Notes under the pieces: generated by a model | What the model saw: only the letters and a program-made list of their open reading frames with translations | Told to the model about the DNA's origin: nothing | The model's database searches: none | Translations under genes and position numbers: made by a program | NCBI RefSeq assembly: GCF_001638985.1 | Contig: NW_017265142.1 | Location: 682,001 to 746,000 of the forward strand | Length of the DNA: 64,000 nt | Source: Phycomyces blakesleeanus NRRL 1555(-) | Lineage: Eukaryota > Mucoromycota > Mucoromycetes > Mucorales > Phycomycetaceae | Reading direction: 5' to 3' | Shown here: positions 51,820 to 63,625 of the stretch, one piece after another | How positions within the stretch are numbered: the stretch's first letter is position 1 | Layout of the letters: the number at the start of each line of letters is the position of its first letter

Positions 51820-54800
51820 ATGAACTCTCCTGCTGACTTGTTTCCCGCTGGTTTGACCCCTGTTCCTGAGGAGGCTACCTTGTCCCCCATGTCTGCGGAT
51901 GAATTATTCTCTGACTTGAGTGAGCCCGTCCTCTTTCCGGATGCTGCCCCTGGTTTTGGTTCCGTTTCTGGTTCTGGTTCCCCTCCCGTTGGTAGAGAAG
52001 TAGCAACTGCTTCCTCCTGTGTGGCCGTTCTCAAGGCTGAATTGGGCAACCACATCGAGGCCTTCAGCGCTGCTCATGTAGCAAACAATGAGCAAGCAGC
52101 TGATGATGCACTCCGCAGGATCGAGCGCACAAGATTGGCAATCACTAGCCTTGAAAAGTGCAGCGAGATGCTTGCCTCTCCTGGTACAAACACAGAGAGA
52201 GCTGGCCGTGAAGGAGGGTTGACTCTCAACAGAAGAGATCTTCCCAAATTCCAATTGGCCTCCAGTATTATTAAGCCCTTCCCAAATGAAGAGGTTTTTG
52301 AATCAGTTGGACATTTCCTACGTACCTTCAAGAATGTGATCGAGTCTTCTTCCTTGGACATCGAGAGAGTTTGGAAGAAATTCCTCCCACTTTGCCTGCC
52401 TCACACTGATGACGGATGGGTAGAGATGGATCTTAAGAAGTGTATTGATTGGAAGGCGGCGAAATCATGCTTCAACAAAAGACATGGTTCCAGCTTGGTG
52501 TCTCGACGATTCACAGACCAGGTCTTTACAATGATGATGAAGAACACTGAGTCCATCGGTGATTACTCGAAGAAGTTCCTCCGTGCGGTTTACAATGCTG
52601 GTTTACCCAAAGACGATGCTCGCATCGCTGATCGCTTCCTTGCCTCGCTGACCTTATCAGTGCAAACACTGGTAAGAGTTACCATGGCCCGCTCTGGTCC
52701 CAATGGGGAGTCCAAGCGTGATTGGACTGTAGAGCAGATCACGCAGATCGGCAGAGACATCCTTGGGGATGACAACAGGCTCTATGCTGAGGCGACCCGA
52801 TTGATTCCTGGTTCCCGTGGGCAACCTGAGAAGAATAACGAGGAACATCCCAGAAAGAAGCTTCACCATTCCAACAAGATAACCAAGCATGAGAAGACAT
52901 TTTTCTGCTCGCACCATGGAAAAAACCCGACCCATGAGTCCAGCAAGTGTTTTACCTTGATCAACCGCAAGAACAAAGCCAGTAGTTCCAACAGTCGCAA
53001 TCCTTGCAGACGTTGTGGTGAAAACTACTACCATGGTCATGTCTGCAAAAGCAAGAACAATGAGCCAATTCTCATGGTATCCCAGTCTCCCGCAAAGGAT
53101 AAGTCTGAGCAGACGCTCAAGACGATCCAGGACAGGATAGATGAAGACATGGAGGAAATATCATTTGAATGTAAGTACCTACTTGACAGAATTGAGAGAA
53201 GAATTAAAGCTAATGATGCGTTTAATCTTGTAACTCCAATCATAATAGAGAACCAGAAGTTAATCGGGATGATCGATACAGGCAGTTCCCGCACGTTTAT
53301 AAATTTGAAATGTTTAAATAACAATTTACAAATAACAAAAATAAATTCTTCAATTGGTTCCTTTAATTTTCTGTCTAAGAATAGTAGTACAAAGAGATTA
53401 GGAAAAACTGATCCTTTAAATTTTAAATATATAAATGGCATCACCTTTAAGCATGCACCAGAGGTGTTAGAGTTTAATACGGGTTTTAATTTTGATATCC
53501 TCCTTGGAAGAGATATTTTGGCAAAGATGAATATTGGATTAATTAATGTTGCATATGATATTGAAGGAGAATATGTCCATTCAGATAATGCAAAAGACTA
53601 TGCCGCCATTTATGAAAATCTAAATATTGATAAAGAGAAAAAGTTTGAACCTGATAATTCGCCAGCTGGCACAGCACAGCAACGAGCAGAATTTATGAGC
53701 TCTATTAAAGCATCACTGGAGGAAAATAAGAATATTCCCGTTGAGTCATATTGTCCTTTATCAGAATCTATTATTCGTTTACCTACTAAGGAAGGTGCGA
53801 CGGCTTACAGACGGCAGTATCCTATACCGCACGCTCTAAGACCAACACTTGACAAGCAAGTAAAAGAATGGCTTGAGACAGGAACTATTGTCAAGTCCAA
53901 GACCAACACTTCCTTCAACAGTCCAATGTTGCTTGTTCCAAAGAGAAACAAAGCTGGTGAGATTGTCAGTCATAGAGTGTGTTTAGATGTGCGATTGTTA
54001 AATCAGATCCTACCTCCCACATTCAATTATCCAATTCCAAAAATTCAAACAATATTTCAAAACTTAAGTGGAAAGAAATTCTTTACCACACTCGACTTAT
54101 CCAATGCGTATCATCGTTTCAAAGTTGCACCTGAGGATGTACACAAACTGACATTCACTCACTTAGATGGGCAACAGTATAGCTTTATTAAAGGCTGTTT
54201 TGGCTTGAAGATGCTTACTTCACAATTTCAACATGTCATGGCTACTTTATTTGATAAGATTGACTGTGTACAGAATTTTGTTGATGATTGTATTGTTGCC
54301 AGTGAAACATTTGAACAGCATGTCAAAGACGTAAAATTAGTTATTGAAAAATTGTCATCCGCGAAGTTGATTCTGAACTCGGAAAAGTGTGTCTGGTTTC
54401 AACATTCAGTGAGATTGCTTGGTTTTGTCGTCAATGAGACAGGCACCAAGGTTGATAAGCGAAAGTTGACAAATGTTGACAAATGGCCTATTCCTACAAC
54501 TGCGAAACAGATTCAGCAATTCATGGGTTTGATCAATTACTTCAGAGATTATATTCCTATGATTTCGAAGGTAGCTGAGCCTATTTCACGTTTGAGTCAT
54601 GCCAAGAATGTGTCTGGTCAATGGACAGATGAGCAGACGAAAAGCTTTAAAGCACTAAAAGACATATTGCACCAAGATTTAATTCTTCATTACGCAGATA
54701 TGTCACGTGAAATGTATGTGGCCACAGATGCATCCCTTTATGGAGCAGCTTGCTTATTGTTTCAGCGAGATGAACAAGGGCGTGATAAATATATCAGCTT

Positions 54801-56685
54801 TGTATCAACTTCCTTAAGCCCATCGCAGCGACGATGGAGCACAACTAAAAGAGAATTATATGCAGTCGTTTTGGCGCTTGAAAAATTCCGTCCATTTCTG
54901 TGGGGCCGACAGTTCACAATTTTTACTGATCATCGAGCACTCATTTATCTCCACACTCAAAAAATCGCTAATCCGATGATGATTGGCTGGATTGAGACAC
55001 TCCTTGACTTTGATTTTAAAGTGGTCCATATTCCTGGTTTGTTGAATAAACTACCTGATTTGCTAAGCCGCTTGTATCCTCCAGAGGATAGTGACAAGCT
55101 GGTGGAGGATGATGGATTGAGAAAAATCAGAACAAATGACTTACAAGCTAAAAACAGAGTTATTGTTCAAAAGAAAAAATATAGTAAAGACAGAGTGCTA
55201 AATGTACTTGCAACGCAACTCGTCGAAAATGCTTCAGAGTCGTCCGACTATATGTCACCTCCTGAAGAAAAGCGTAATGGCTTACTAAAAGAAGCACATT
55301 CGTTTGGTCACTTTGGAAGTCAAGCTATAGTGAATGATCTTCATTCACAAGGCTTACACTGGACTAATATATATGAAGAGGCTAAAGAGATTATTCGTTC
55401 TTGCCCTGAATGTCAGAAGCACAATATTAGCAAGAAAGGCTATCACCCATTGACTAATGTTGTAGCATTCCGACCATTTGATCATATTGCAATTGACTTA
55501 TGCGGTGAATTCCCTGTATCAGAGGATGGACACACGTACATGTTAGTTCTGGTTGATGTATGCTCCAAGTACATTATCTTGAGACCACTGCCAAACAAGA
55601 ACTCAACAACAATAGCTAAAGCATTGATAAAGATTTTTGGAGATTATGGTTTTCCCAAAGTAATGCAAAGTGACAATGGTCTGGAATTTAGAAACTCTTT
55701 AATGTCAAGCCTATCTAAAGAGCTTGGGATTGATCGAAGATATTCGACAGCATATCACCCACAAGGAAATGGTATTGCCGAAGCCAGTGTAAAAATTGCA
55801 GAGAATACTGTACGTAAAATGATGAGAGCGAACAGCAATGACTGATGTCACTATCTACCGATTGTTCAGCTGTGTATCAATAGACATATTCCTCAAAAAA
55901 CACTAAGTGCGCCGTTTTCATTAATGTATGCTCGCAGAGTCAATGTGCCTGATGAGTATGGTGACAAAGATAAATACTCTCTTCCAAAAGCCACAGTTAC
56001 AATTGATGAGCTAGAGAAGCAGATTGATCATATGAAAAATATTATATTCCCTGCCATTAACGAACGTGTGTTAAGGATTAATGAGGAATTAAAAAAGAAA
56101 TATGATCACAAAAATATCCTAATCGACATCCCCAAAGGAACACACGTTATGGTCAGATTACCACATCGATCAAATAAATTGGCACCTATTTATGAAGGTC
56201 CATATACAGTGGTTCGAAAGAATAAAGGAGGATCGTATGAGTTAAAGGATGAGCAAGGTGAATTGTTACACCAAAATTATACACCCTCAGAACTCAAGAT
56301 GGTCACCATCGATGAATCAACAATTGAGAATGAGCTCTACAAAGTTGAAGACATTCGAGATCATCGTGGTACTGCTGGTCAACGAGAATATTTGGTCAAA
56401 TGGGCTGGCTATGGCGAACGCGCTAATACATGGCAAAAGGCTGAAGACTTTACCGATTCCACAATTGTACAAAAATATTGGAAGAAAGTTAGAGAGTTGG
56501 AACGTTTAGAGAATGAGAGAGCTGAAGACTTGATTAACAAAAGTGCATCCTCAAAAAAGAAAATAGTTCACACTTCAAGACTAAATGGTAAAAGTAACAA
56601 TAACGATGAGCACAAGAAAAGAACACTTCCTACCACTTTGAGTAGAGAAGAAAGATTACACAAAAGAAGAGCAACAAAAAATTAA
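51820..56685 (+). pseudogene. Ty3/Gypsy Gag-Pol polyprotein (one in-frame TGA)
   Basis: One frame of 1621 codons broken only by TGA at 55843-55845. Gag has a Cys/His segment (FCSHHGKNPTHESSKC, then CRRCGENYYHGHVC, about residues 365-410). Protease has DTGS with Asp486, followed by LLGRDIL. Reverse transcriptase has LDLSNAYHRFKV and FVDD (Asp822-823). RNase H has ATDASLYGAA and FTDHRALI. Integrase has an HHCC-type zinc region (SFGHFG..CPECQKH) and catalytic Asp1226, Asp1285 and Glu1321 (spacing 59 and 35). The TGA falls just after the integrase core where a Trp is usual, so TGG to TGA is likely. Downstream the frame continues to a C-terminal chromodomain (YLVKWAGYGERANTWQ, about 56338-56490), which in this clade targets insertion to certain chromatin. 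Confidence 0.93.
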
Positions 56686-56868
56686 AATAACAAAAAATGA
56701 ACACGTAATCCACAAAGCTGAGTTTACAGTGTAGATCTCCATAAAGTACAAAAATTATGTGCATGATTGACTATAATAAAATAAGCAATTGGCCAGACAA
56801 TGAAATAGTAAATGAAATGTTTTATTGCCGAATCAACAAAAGGTATTGTTGAATCTGGTGGAGGATAA

Positions 56869-57499
56869 TGTTGTGAATGAGTATTGATTACTGCTGAATC
56901 TGAGAGTAAGACTGAAGGATAAAATAATATCCTCAGCTATTCCAGTCAAACGGATCTCCCTTTATGATATTATCTAATACACAGATCATCATACACATAA
57001 TTGATTATTTATTATTATCACCATGACATGGGATATACAAATACATATACATTATATATATGGCATCATTATATTTCATCTACATATTTCTTTTATTATA
57101 CAAATACTTAATTGAGAGACTACAACTACAACTATCTAATATTATGAAACATTACCCGAGTATCTGGGTCGGAATACTAAAATATTACCAATAGCATAAA
57201 TGCTCTTCTTTACCAAAACTCTTGGACTGATCTGACTGGAGAAGTATCATATCAATTGGTCTTTCCGGATCTTTCCAGAAGAACAATACTCCTGGAAGAT
57301 GACTCATCGTGATAAAGATTACTTAAGCACACACTGAATTACAAATTAGAAAAACATATAAATATCAGTAGATAGTTCCGTGTAGAAAGACAATCGAATT
57401 TTATATTTCTTTACTTTTCTTTTGAAATAAACAACCTACACAAGTTCTCACGAATTCTTTCGTCTATATTATATTTTGCTTTATTTTCTCCCCACAACA
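56869..57499 (+). repeat. 3' LTR of the Ty3 element
   Basis: 631 bp and the same sequence as the 5' LTR by eye. Preceded by a purine-rich tract, followed by GCAAC. Confidence 0.95.
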
Positions 57500-58384
57500 G
57501 CAACAAAGCATTATTGAGCAGAGTTGTAAGTCATATATATTCTGTGCTTAGATGTTTATTTACTTTATTAATATTGTCATACATTTTTTGTAGCTCTTGA
57601 GCGCATTGCCGAGTCTGTGAAAAGAGCCCAGCTCACAGAGTACCCTGATCAGCTCGGTAAGCAAGTAATCAATACTGGCAGCGAGTTCAAAAGAAAAAAC
57701 GAAGCACAAAAATATAATCTGTTGCTTCAGATTCTTCACGAGCAGGACTGAAAGGCGCGCTGCAAAGAAGTTCCACAAGGGCAGCCTTTGCCCCCATTAG
57801 TCCCTCTTTCAGACCATGATTTGACAGTAAAAAGACTGTATCTCAAAACATTAGGTCGTATGGTAAAGCATGATATCATTGACAAAGACTATCCTGCGGC
57901 CTCAAAAGAATGGAAGAATATCCCAGAGAAAAACAGGGAATACTACATGATGCATTTGGAGAGGTTGGCGAAGAATGGTGGATTGCACATCCACCAATGT
58001 AAAAGAATGTGGTGTGCAAGAAGCCTTCTTCGGGAAAGCTTCAAGAGCGACAACCAGACGCACAAGAGAAGAATGGCAGAGAAGAACAAAGTAAGTTTAT
58101 CAGTTAACAAATCTATATATTGTAAACTTTAATTAACATCGTTTCCTTTTATTATGCTATAGACACAGTGAGACATAAGTGATTCTTCACTTTCTTCTCC
58201 TGATATGTCAGAAACTGGTAATGTTGAGTCGCCCATAATGGCAGATGTGCTGTAAGTTACCATTGTTGCTTTTTCTCATGCGCTGTTAATACAAAACTAA
58301 TATAAACTTCTTACTCTTTTATGTAGGTCTCCTCCACCCACAGCAAGTGTCGAGCCTGCTCGCAAGAGAAGCCGAAGATCGTAG

Positions 58385-59649
58385 TTTGGCTGCTGTGATT
58401 GGCCAAGTTTGATTTTTTTAGTCTGTCTTTAGTGCATTTTTTTTCTTATCTCGTCATTTTTCTTTTTATGTTTTTTATTCCTTTTTTCTTTCATATAAAA
58501 AATTTATCAACCTCTTTCATATGATTGCTAATGTTGTGATTACAAGAATTTGAAGCTAATGTACAGCATCTACAATTCCGCTACATTCAAATATAAAAGG
58601 AAATAGTATATAGCCTTTTTTTTGGGAAAAAAATTAATAATAATATTTTTGTACTGATATATTATACTTGGGAGTCGTTCTATTATATGTAAGTATATTG
58701 AGTAGAATAAACACGTTAAGCTTTCTAACAAGATGCTCATTCTGGTTGTATGAATCAGATTCGAATTAGCTTCATGTTACATGACTTGAAACTTTGCTCA
58801 AGTTTTTCTTCTTCTACGATAATGACTTTCTATAGTGCTTATGTTTTATTGCTTTTCTTATATATAGATCTTAAATATTAATACATTCTTTAATAAATAT
58901 ATATATATTCTTAGAGTAAATGCTTATTTTACTGAACAAGTAAGCATATTATATAAAGGTAAGCATTATAATAATATTATATCTATTTATTTATTTTAAG
59001 TTTTTTCTCTAATATTAGTATATTTGTAGAAATCGGTAAAAAATAATAAGTGCTATCTAAGATATATTAGAATACCCAAAGTATATGAAATACAATTTGA
59101 ATAGTAGTGTTTTACTGCATACGTTTTGCAGTAGCTAAACAGAACCATTTTTTATTGCAAGTGGCCGATGGAATTGTTTTTTCATTATTACTATTATTAT
59201 TATCATTTTCATTTAATAAAACATGCATTGAAATAAAGATTCAATTCAATTAAACCCGATTCAATATTGTATAATAAAAAACAGACCATTCTGTTAAAGC
59301 TGCAAAGGAAAAACAAGAGGTTGTGCTAGAATTGAAAGCGATAGAACAAAAGAAAGAATGTAATAGAGGAAAGGAAGGATGCTTGATTTTTTTTTTGAAA
59401 AATGGTAACAGTGCCTGTTTTGGCTTTTTACATAATAAATAACTGCCATTTTTTATTATGAAAAAAATGGTAACAGTGCTTGTTTTGGCTTTTTACATAA
59501 TAAATAACTGCCATTTTTTACTATGTAAAAAATGGTAACAGTGCCTGTTTTGGCCTTATACAGAGTCATAACTGCCATTTTTTATTAAGTAAAAAATGGC
59601 AGTTATGTTACCAAAGTGGTAACATGTTACCATTTTCTCTGCCGTAGTG
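58385..59649. repeat. Right end of copy B with subterminal repeats
   Basis: Non-coding and the mirror of 19355-20617. Three units containing ATAACTGCCATTTTTT and AATGGTAACAGTGC lie at about 59395-59600, and the terminal CCGTAGTG ends at 59649. Confidence 0.85.
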
Positions 59650-59669
59650 AGACATTTATAATAGCTGGA

Positions 59670-60140
59670 TAGGTTTAGAAAAGATATAAAAGAGGATGTT
59701 ATTTCATTCAATAAAAATTATCTATCTTTCTATCCTCTTTTTATTCTTTTATCTTTGTTTACGATTCCCAGTGGGTTTGTCCAATTTTGGCTGTGTTATA
59801 ACATTGGAAGAACAATCCAGATCAAACACAACAAATGTTGTCAAGTGTCAATCTAGTATTTCTTTTGGGCAATGATATTGTTGGACATTATTTTGATGAA
59901 TCCATAAAATCTGAAGATGGTTAACCACAGTACCTCTTTATGCACAGTAATATCTTTCTAAGCATTAACCGCAGTATAATGACTCTCCTTTTATTTAAAT
60001 ATAATATAATAGCTACTGCAGATAATAGACAGTATAAGTTTAGAAAACTATATAAGACAATTCAATTCATATCAATAAAAAGTATCTTTTATCTTCTCTT
60101 TGATTTTACATATACTCCCTGATCCCCAGTGGGTTTGACC
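59670..60140 (+). repeat. Two LTR-like 3' ends in tandem
   Basis: At about 59670-59785 and 60040-60135 the order is TAGAAAAGATATAAAA-like box, CAATAAAAA, a pyrimidine-rich stretch, then GATTCCCAGTGGGTTTG or GATCCCCAGTGGGTTTG. These resemble each other and the piece at 27590-27700. They look like U3/R/U5 ends with a TGGGTTTG primer-site-like sequence. Full LTR borders were not found. The rest of 59650-60432 has no gene. Confidence 0.45.
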
Positions 60141-60691
60141 TTTTGACTTTGTTATAGTAAAAGGAAGATCAACTCAGATCGGGAACAACAATATGGATGT
60201 TATGCACTATGGGAAAAAAGAGGGTCTGCTGGGGGTTCACTGGGGGGCCGCTCAGGAGGTCGCCCAGGTGGGTGTTTTTTGCCTACCCACTTTTTCACCT
60301 CCTGCCTGTTATGGATTATTGTATAACTACTATGAATGGAATTGGTGTGGCAATACTACTAATTTGCATGAAATTTGGTAACTGGCCACACTATGCTAAA
60401 GCAGGGAAAATTGATGGTAAATGAGATATGCTTGCCACTAATCATAGTGGTATTGTCACTAATTTACTGAATAGTAAGGCAGCATGCTTGATTGGCTTAG
60501 TTTCAAACATATTGATAGTAGAAGTATGATAGTAAATCAATATATAGAAAAATTGATAGTAAAATTGGTGGATTTTATTTTTATTCATATGCTTACTGCA
60601 CAGTAGAATATACAATAGAAATATATAATAGGCTGTACAATGTACTATATGATATACTGTATGATGTATTATATGATGTACCATACAATGT

Positions 60692-60864
60692 GTGATATAC
60701 ACATCACAATTGAGCGAAGAACAGACCACACAACCAAACACTGGTTCCTTTTTGCTAATGAATCTGGCAAGTTAATAATCTCTGGAACTGTTACACACCA
60801 GACACACGTACACTACACACTTATACAGTGTAAACCAACCATTAGACAACAGGGATTTGAATAG
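60692..60864 (-). repeat. Dispersed repeat, copy 2 (pair at 14538-14722)
   Basis: The minus strand reads CTATTCAAATCCCTGTTG through AACTTGCCAGATTCATTAGC and matches 14538-14722. It shows that sequence upstream of the T2 accessory gene also exists here, next to simple repeats rather than a gene. Confidence 0.7.
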
Positions 60865-61904
60865 TAGCAGATATAAACAATATTATTTTGTCTCTTTAAA
60901 AAATAACACTCTCACAGTATCTACTTTTCCCATTATTAAGATACTAACCCATAAACAACCCCGAATACCTCACAATATACTATGCAATGCCCTATACTAT
61001 AGACTATACAATGGACTATACAATATAATATATGGTATACTATGTCTTTTACATGACATATAATAATGCATATTCATATACAAGCTTAATAATAATACTA
61101 GCAATATATCTTGCATATATACTAACTTATATATTAGTTATATAAGTAATACATACCTTTAGATATATCAGCTATAAATGGCGGGACTCTTCTTTATGAA
61201 TTATAATTGTTGATGCTTTTCTATTAAAATAATGTTCAAGCAATTCTGTTCCAGTGTTGTATAAAGCTAAAGTAAAGAATACTATGAATATATATATTTA
61301 AAAGTATTTTTTTTTGTAATTACCTCAAGTATATTCATTAACAGCTTCAAGTAATTGTGATTAAAGTCGAAGTCTACAAAAATAAGTTAATATACAAAGT
61401 AAATACACATAGCCCAGTAAGCTTACATTTATAATTTGTTTGCATTCGAAGATTGTTCAGTAGCTACTATACTGCAGCACAAGCCCCAAGTAATTAGATA
61501 CATCTACTCATTGATAGCTGGCCAGATTGTTTAGTATACCCTATACAATATCACTTTAGTAAGACTGTAACTTACATTGGCTGTATTTTGTGAAAGGAAG
61601 TCAAAAGTATATTATATAGTAGCTGCTTGAAAAAAAAACTGCAAAAAAAATGTATTTTTCTAGTTGCATTAGTCTTTTTTTAAAAATCAAAACACAATTG
61701 TAGTGATTTTATATCAAACGTGTCTTAAATTTTGAGTGGTGCATGTTGTTTGAATGTGATTACAGGAAAAGTAATAGAAGAAAGTAGAGGAAATGAGTCG
61801 ATTTGTCATTGATTAAAAAAAGAGAAATTGTAAAGAGAATTTTTTGTTGTTGTTCTGGAAGATGGAAATAACAGGGAGTTCAAAAAATAAATAAATTTGA
61901 TGGC

Positions 61905-62560
61905 TCCGCATGTTTCTTCTTGGTGGTGAGGCTGCCACACTACTTTCTGCCTCATCAATGCTACTTTTAAAAATATAGTTTAGTCATTATATTAAATTTT
62001 ACATTTGAACAATCTATACATACCTCAACTCTTCTTCTTGAACTTCTCTACTTAACTTTGCCAGCATATTCTTTAATAAAGAAAAGTATTAATGAAATAT
62101 CTTACATGACACTAAATTTAATATGTATTATTTGTCACTTCTCCATTTGGTGTTCAGCCTTCATCACTTCTTGAAGGAGAAGAACAGCAACTCATTGATT
62201 TCTGAATTTGTGTAAAGCAAATTAGTACTTCAAAATTAACTCCTTGAGTCTCAAGGAGTAGTACAACTTTTGTTGACTACTCAATCTTTCTCAGTTTGTC
62301 TCTACAATGCCGTCTTTATGCATAATATGGTGGCATTGCCTTGTAGACATGTGGAACTGCAGTTGAATGAGCTTTTGCTCTTCTAAGAATATGCTGATAT
62401 CTGTCTCCTGTTTCTTTTTCCACAGATAGTTGATCAGTGCATTTATCCTTGCAGTTGCACTTGGTATCTTATTTGTTCTTATTGGGATAAAATCAACATG
62501 AGTCTCTGTCATTGTAACAGGAATATGTCTTACTCCTCTCACAAGCAATAAAAAGTAACT
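61905..62560 (-). pseudogene. Remnant exons, probably T6 accessory gene
   Basis: Minus-strand pieces: 62548-62291 (85 residues, with ATARINALINYLWKKKQ and LEEQKLIQLQFHM, helical), a short exon near 62068-62025 (MLAKLSREVQEEEL) with flanking GT and AG sites, and a tail near 61965-61905 (ASPPRRNMRSHQ) that recalls the SPPP..basic tail of the copy A accessory protein. Stops separate the pieces. The function is unknown. Confidence 0.4.
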
Positions 62561-63096
62561 TTTTGTTTTTTCAATAATTAAAATATACTTTTATTTTAGC
62601 AAATTAAAACAGGTGAAAATAAAATAGAGAGCAAGTCATGTAAATTAGATGTATAAAGTAGTTATAGAGATTTACTATCATCTTAAAAAATAATTTCAAG
62701 ATGATGTTCATTTATGTAGAAAGAAAAAAATTAATGCAAAGTAAAAATTTGAGCAAAATAAAATATAAAAAAAAATCAATTTAAATCCCGCACTTTTGAT
62801 AAATTAGTGGAAAAGATAGTTGATCTGTCATATTGATTAGTGGTATTGTCAAAATACAACAATCTTGACAATGAGACAAAAAAAAGTTTTACAATTTCAA
62901 ATAAAAAATAAATAAATCAAATTGCTATACTCTCTATATGATATAAATGTAAAAAAAAGACATTTCTATTATGTTAATCTGCTCTTAAATACAACTTTAT
63001 CTTTTTCAACTTTTTTAATATTTTTACCAAACTCTAGAACTAATTTGATTGGTTAATTAAAATAAATTAGTGGCATATTCACTACCATTAGTGGCA

Positions 63097-63625
63097 GTCA
63101 CACTAATTTCATTCATAGTGAACACTGCTCATTAACAAATGTGAAGTTTTATTTAGTTACCAATACACATTTTTATAATCTATATTTGACTTTTTATTGG
63201 TGCTTATATACGAAAGCCTTGGTTTATAATTCTCTTTTATTGGGTATTAAAATTTCCATCTTAACCTTATATCTAAAACCATTGGTCACTTTACAATTCA
63301 TATTCACTTGATTGGTTTTCATTTATATAGAGCTTGGATTATTAATAATTTTAATTGGATTAAAAACATATTTTTCATCAAATATTCTTATAAATGAGTA
63401 TTTTATTGGTTGTTGGAATAGAAATAAATTTTACAAAACATGGTTTATTGGTTGTCAAAACACAAAATAGTTTATTGGTTTTCAAAACAAAAAATGACTT
63501 ATTATATATAGATTATACTGACTAAATATAATTTTATTCACTAGACTCTATTGATAGTTAATATTTTATTATATGATACCTATCAGGCACAGACTTATAA
63601 TCTACTGTCGCTTTTTACAGTTTTT
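63097..63625. other. AT-rich gap
   Basis: Repeated TTTATTGGTT-type motifs (about 63403-63485), no gene. Confidence 0.5.

Larger units (their letters stand above)
51170..57499 (+). mobile_element. Ty3/Gypsy chromodomain LTR retrotransposon
   Basis: It has 631-bp LTRs at 51170-51800 and 56869-57499, both TGTTGTGAATG...CCCCACAACA and identical by eye. GCAAC on both sides (51165-51169 and 57500-57504) is the 5-bp target duplication. The uninterrupted target sequence is present in copy A, which confirms the borders. A purine-rich tract (GGTGGAGGATAA, about 56857-56868) precedes the 3' LTR. No tRNA-complementary TGG primer site follows the 5' LTR; instead there is a T-run, then CGTGAACTAC. Identical LTRs indicate a very recent insertion. 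Confidence 0.96.
51019..58384 (+). pseudogene. CACTA accessory gene, copy B, split by Ty3
   Basis: Exon 1 is 51019-51169 plus 57505-57525, interrupted by the Ty3 element. Exons 2-4 are 57594-58090, 58163-58251 and 58327-58384. The start is MCDINTTLLNSIQ, where copy A has MSDINTT. It keeps CAA where copy A has a TGA (codon 81). It has its own TGA at 57749-57751 where A encodes Trp, and shares the TGA at 58169-58171. The ancestor of A and B therefore lacked the two private stops. The C-terminus ends in the same basic tail ARKRSRRS. Confidence 0.8.
45757..59649 (-). mobile_element. CACTA transposon copy B, inverted twin of A
   Basis: It starts CACTACGGTGGG and ends CTCTGCCGTAGTG. Subtracting the Ty3 element with one 5-bp duplication (6335 bp) leaves 7558 bp, against 7553 bp in copy A. 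Gene order, introns, subterminal repeats and non-coding parts all match A in reverse. Differences are scattered single bases, mostly transitions, plus a 4-nt length change in transposase intron 3. Flanks are ATT on the left (45754-45756) and AGA on the right (59650-59652). Confidence 0.93.
60433..63096. mobile_element. Possible TIR-bounded element (uncertain)
   Basis: TGCCACTAAT at 60433 and its inverted copy ending at 63096 begin 34-bp sequences that match at roughly three quarters of positions in inverted orientation. No convincing target duplication was seen. The inside is AT-rich with simple repeats (TATACAATG-like runs at 60610-60700 and 60990-61045) and CACTA accessory-gene remnants. 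It may be a CACTA end or chance similarity. Confidence 0.3.

Noticed and set aside
25470..58171. UGA reassigned as a sense codon (many in-frame TGA in otherwise open genes)
   Set aside because: Aligned sites show different original residues (Trp, Arg, Gln), TAG and TAA also occur, and frames before TGA are ordinary. Mutation explains it better.
60193..60424. Open frames of 62-75 codons near 60.2 kb
   Set aside because: Overlapping frames in a GC-richer patch next to an LTR-like end; no domain, no start context, no conservation.
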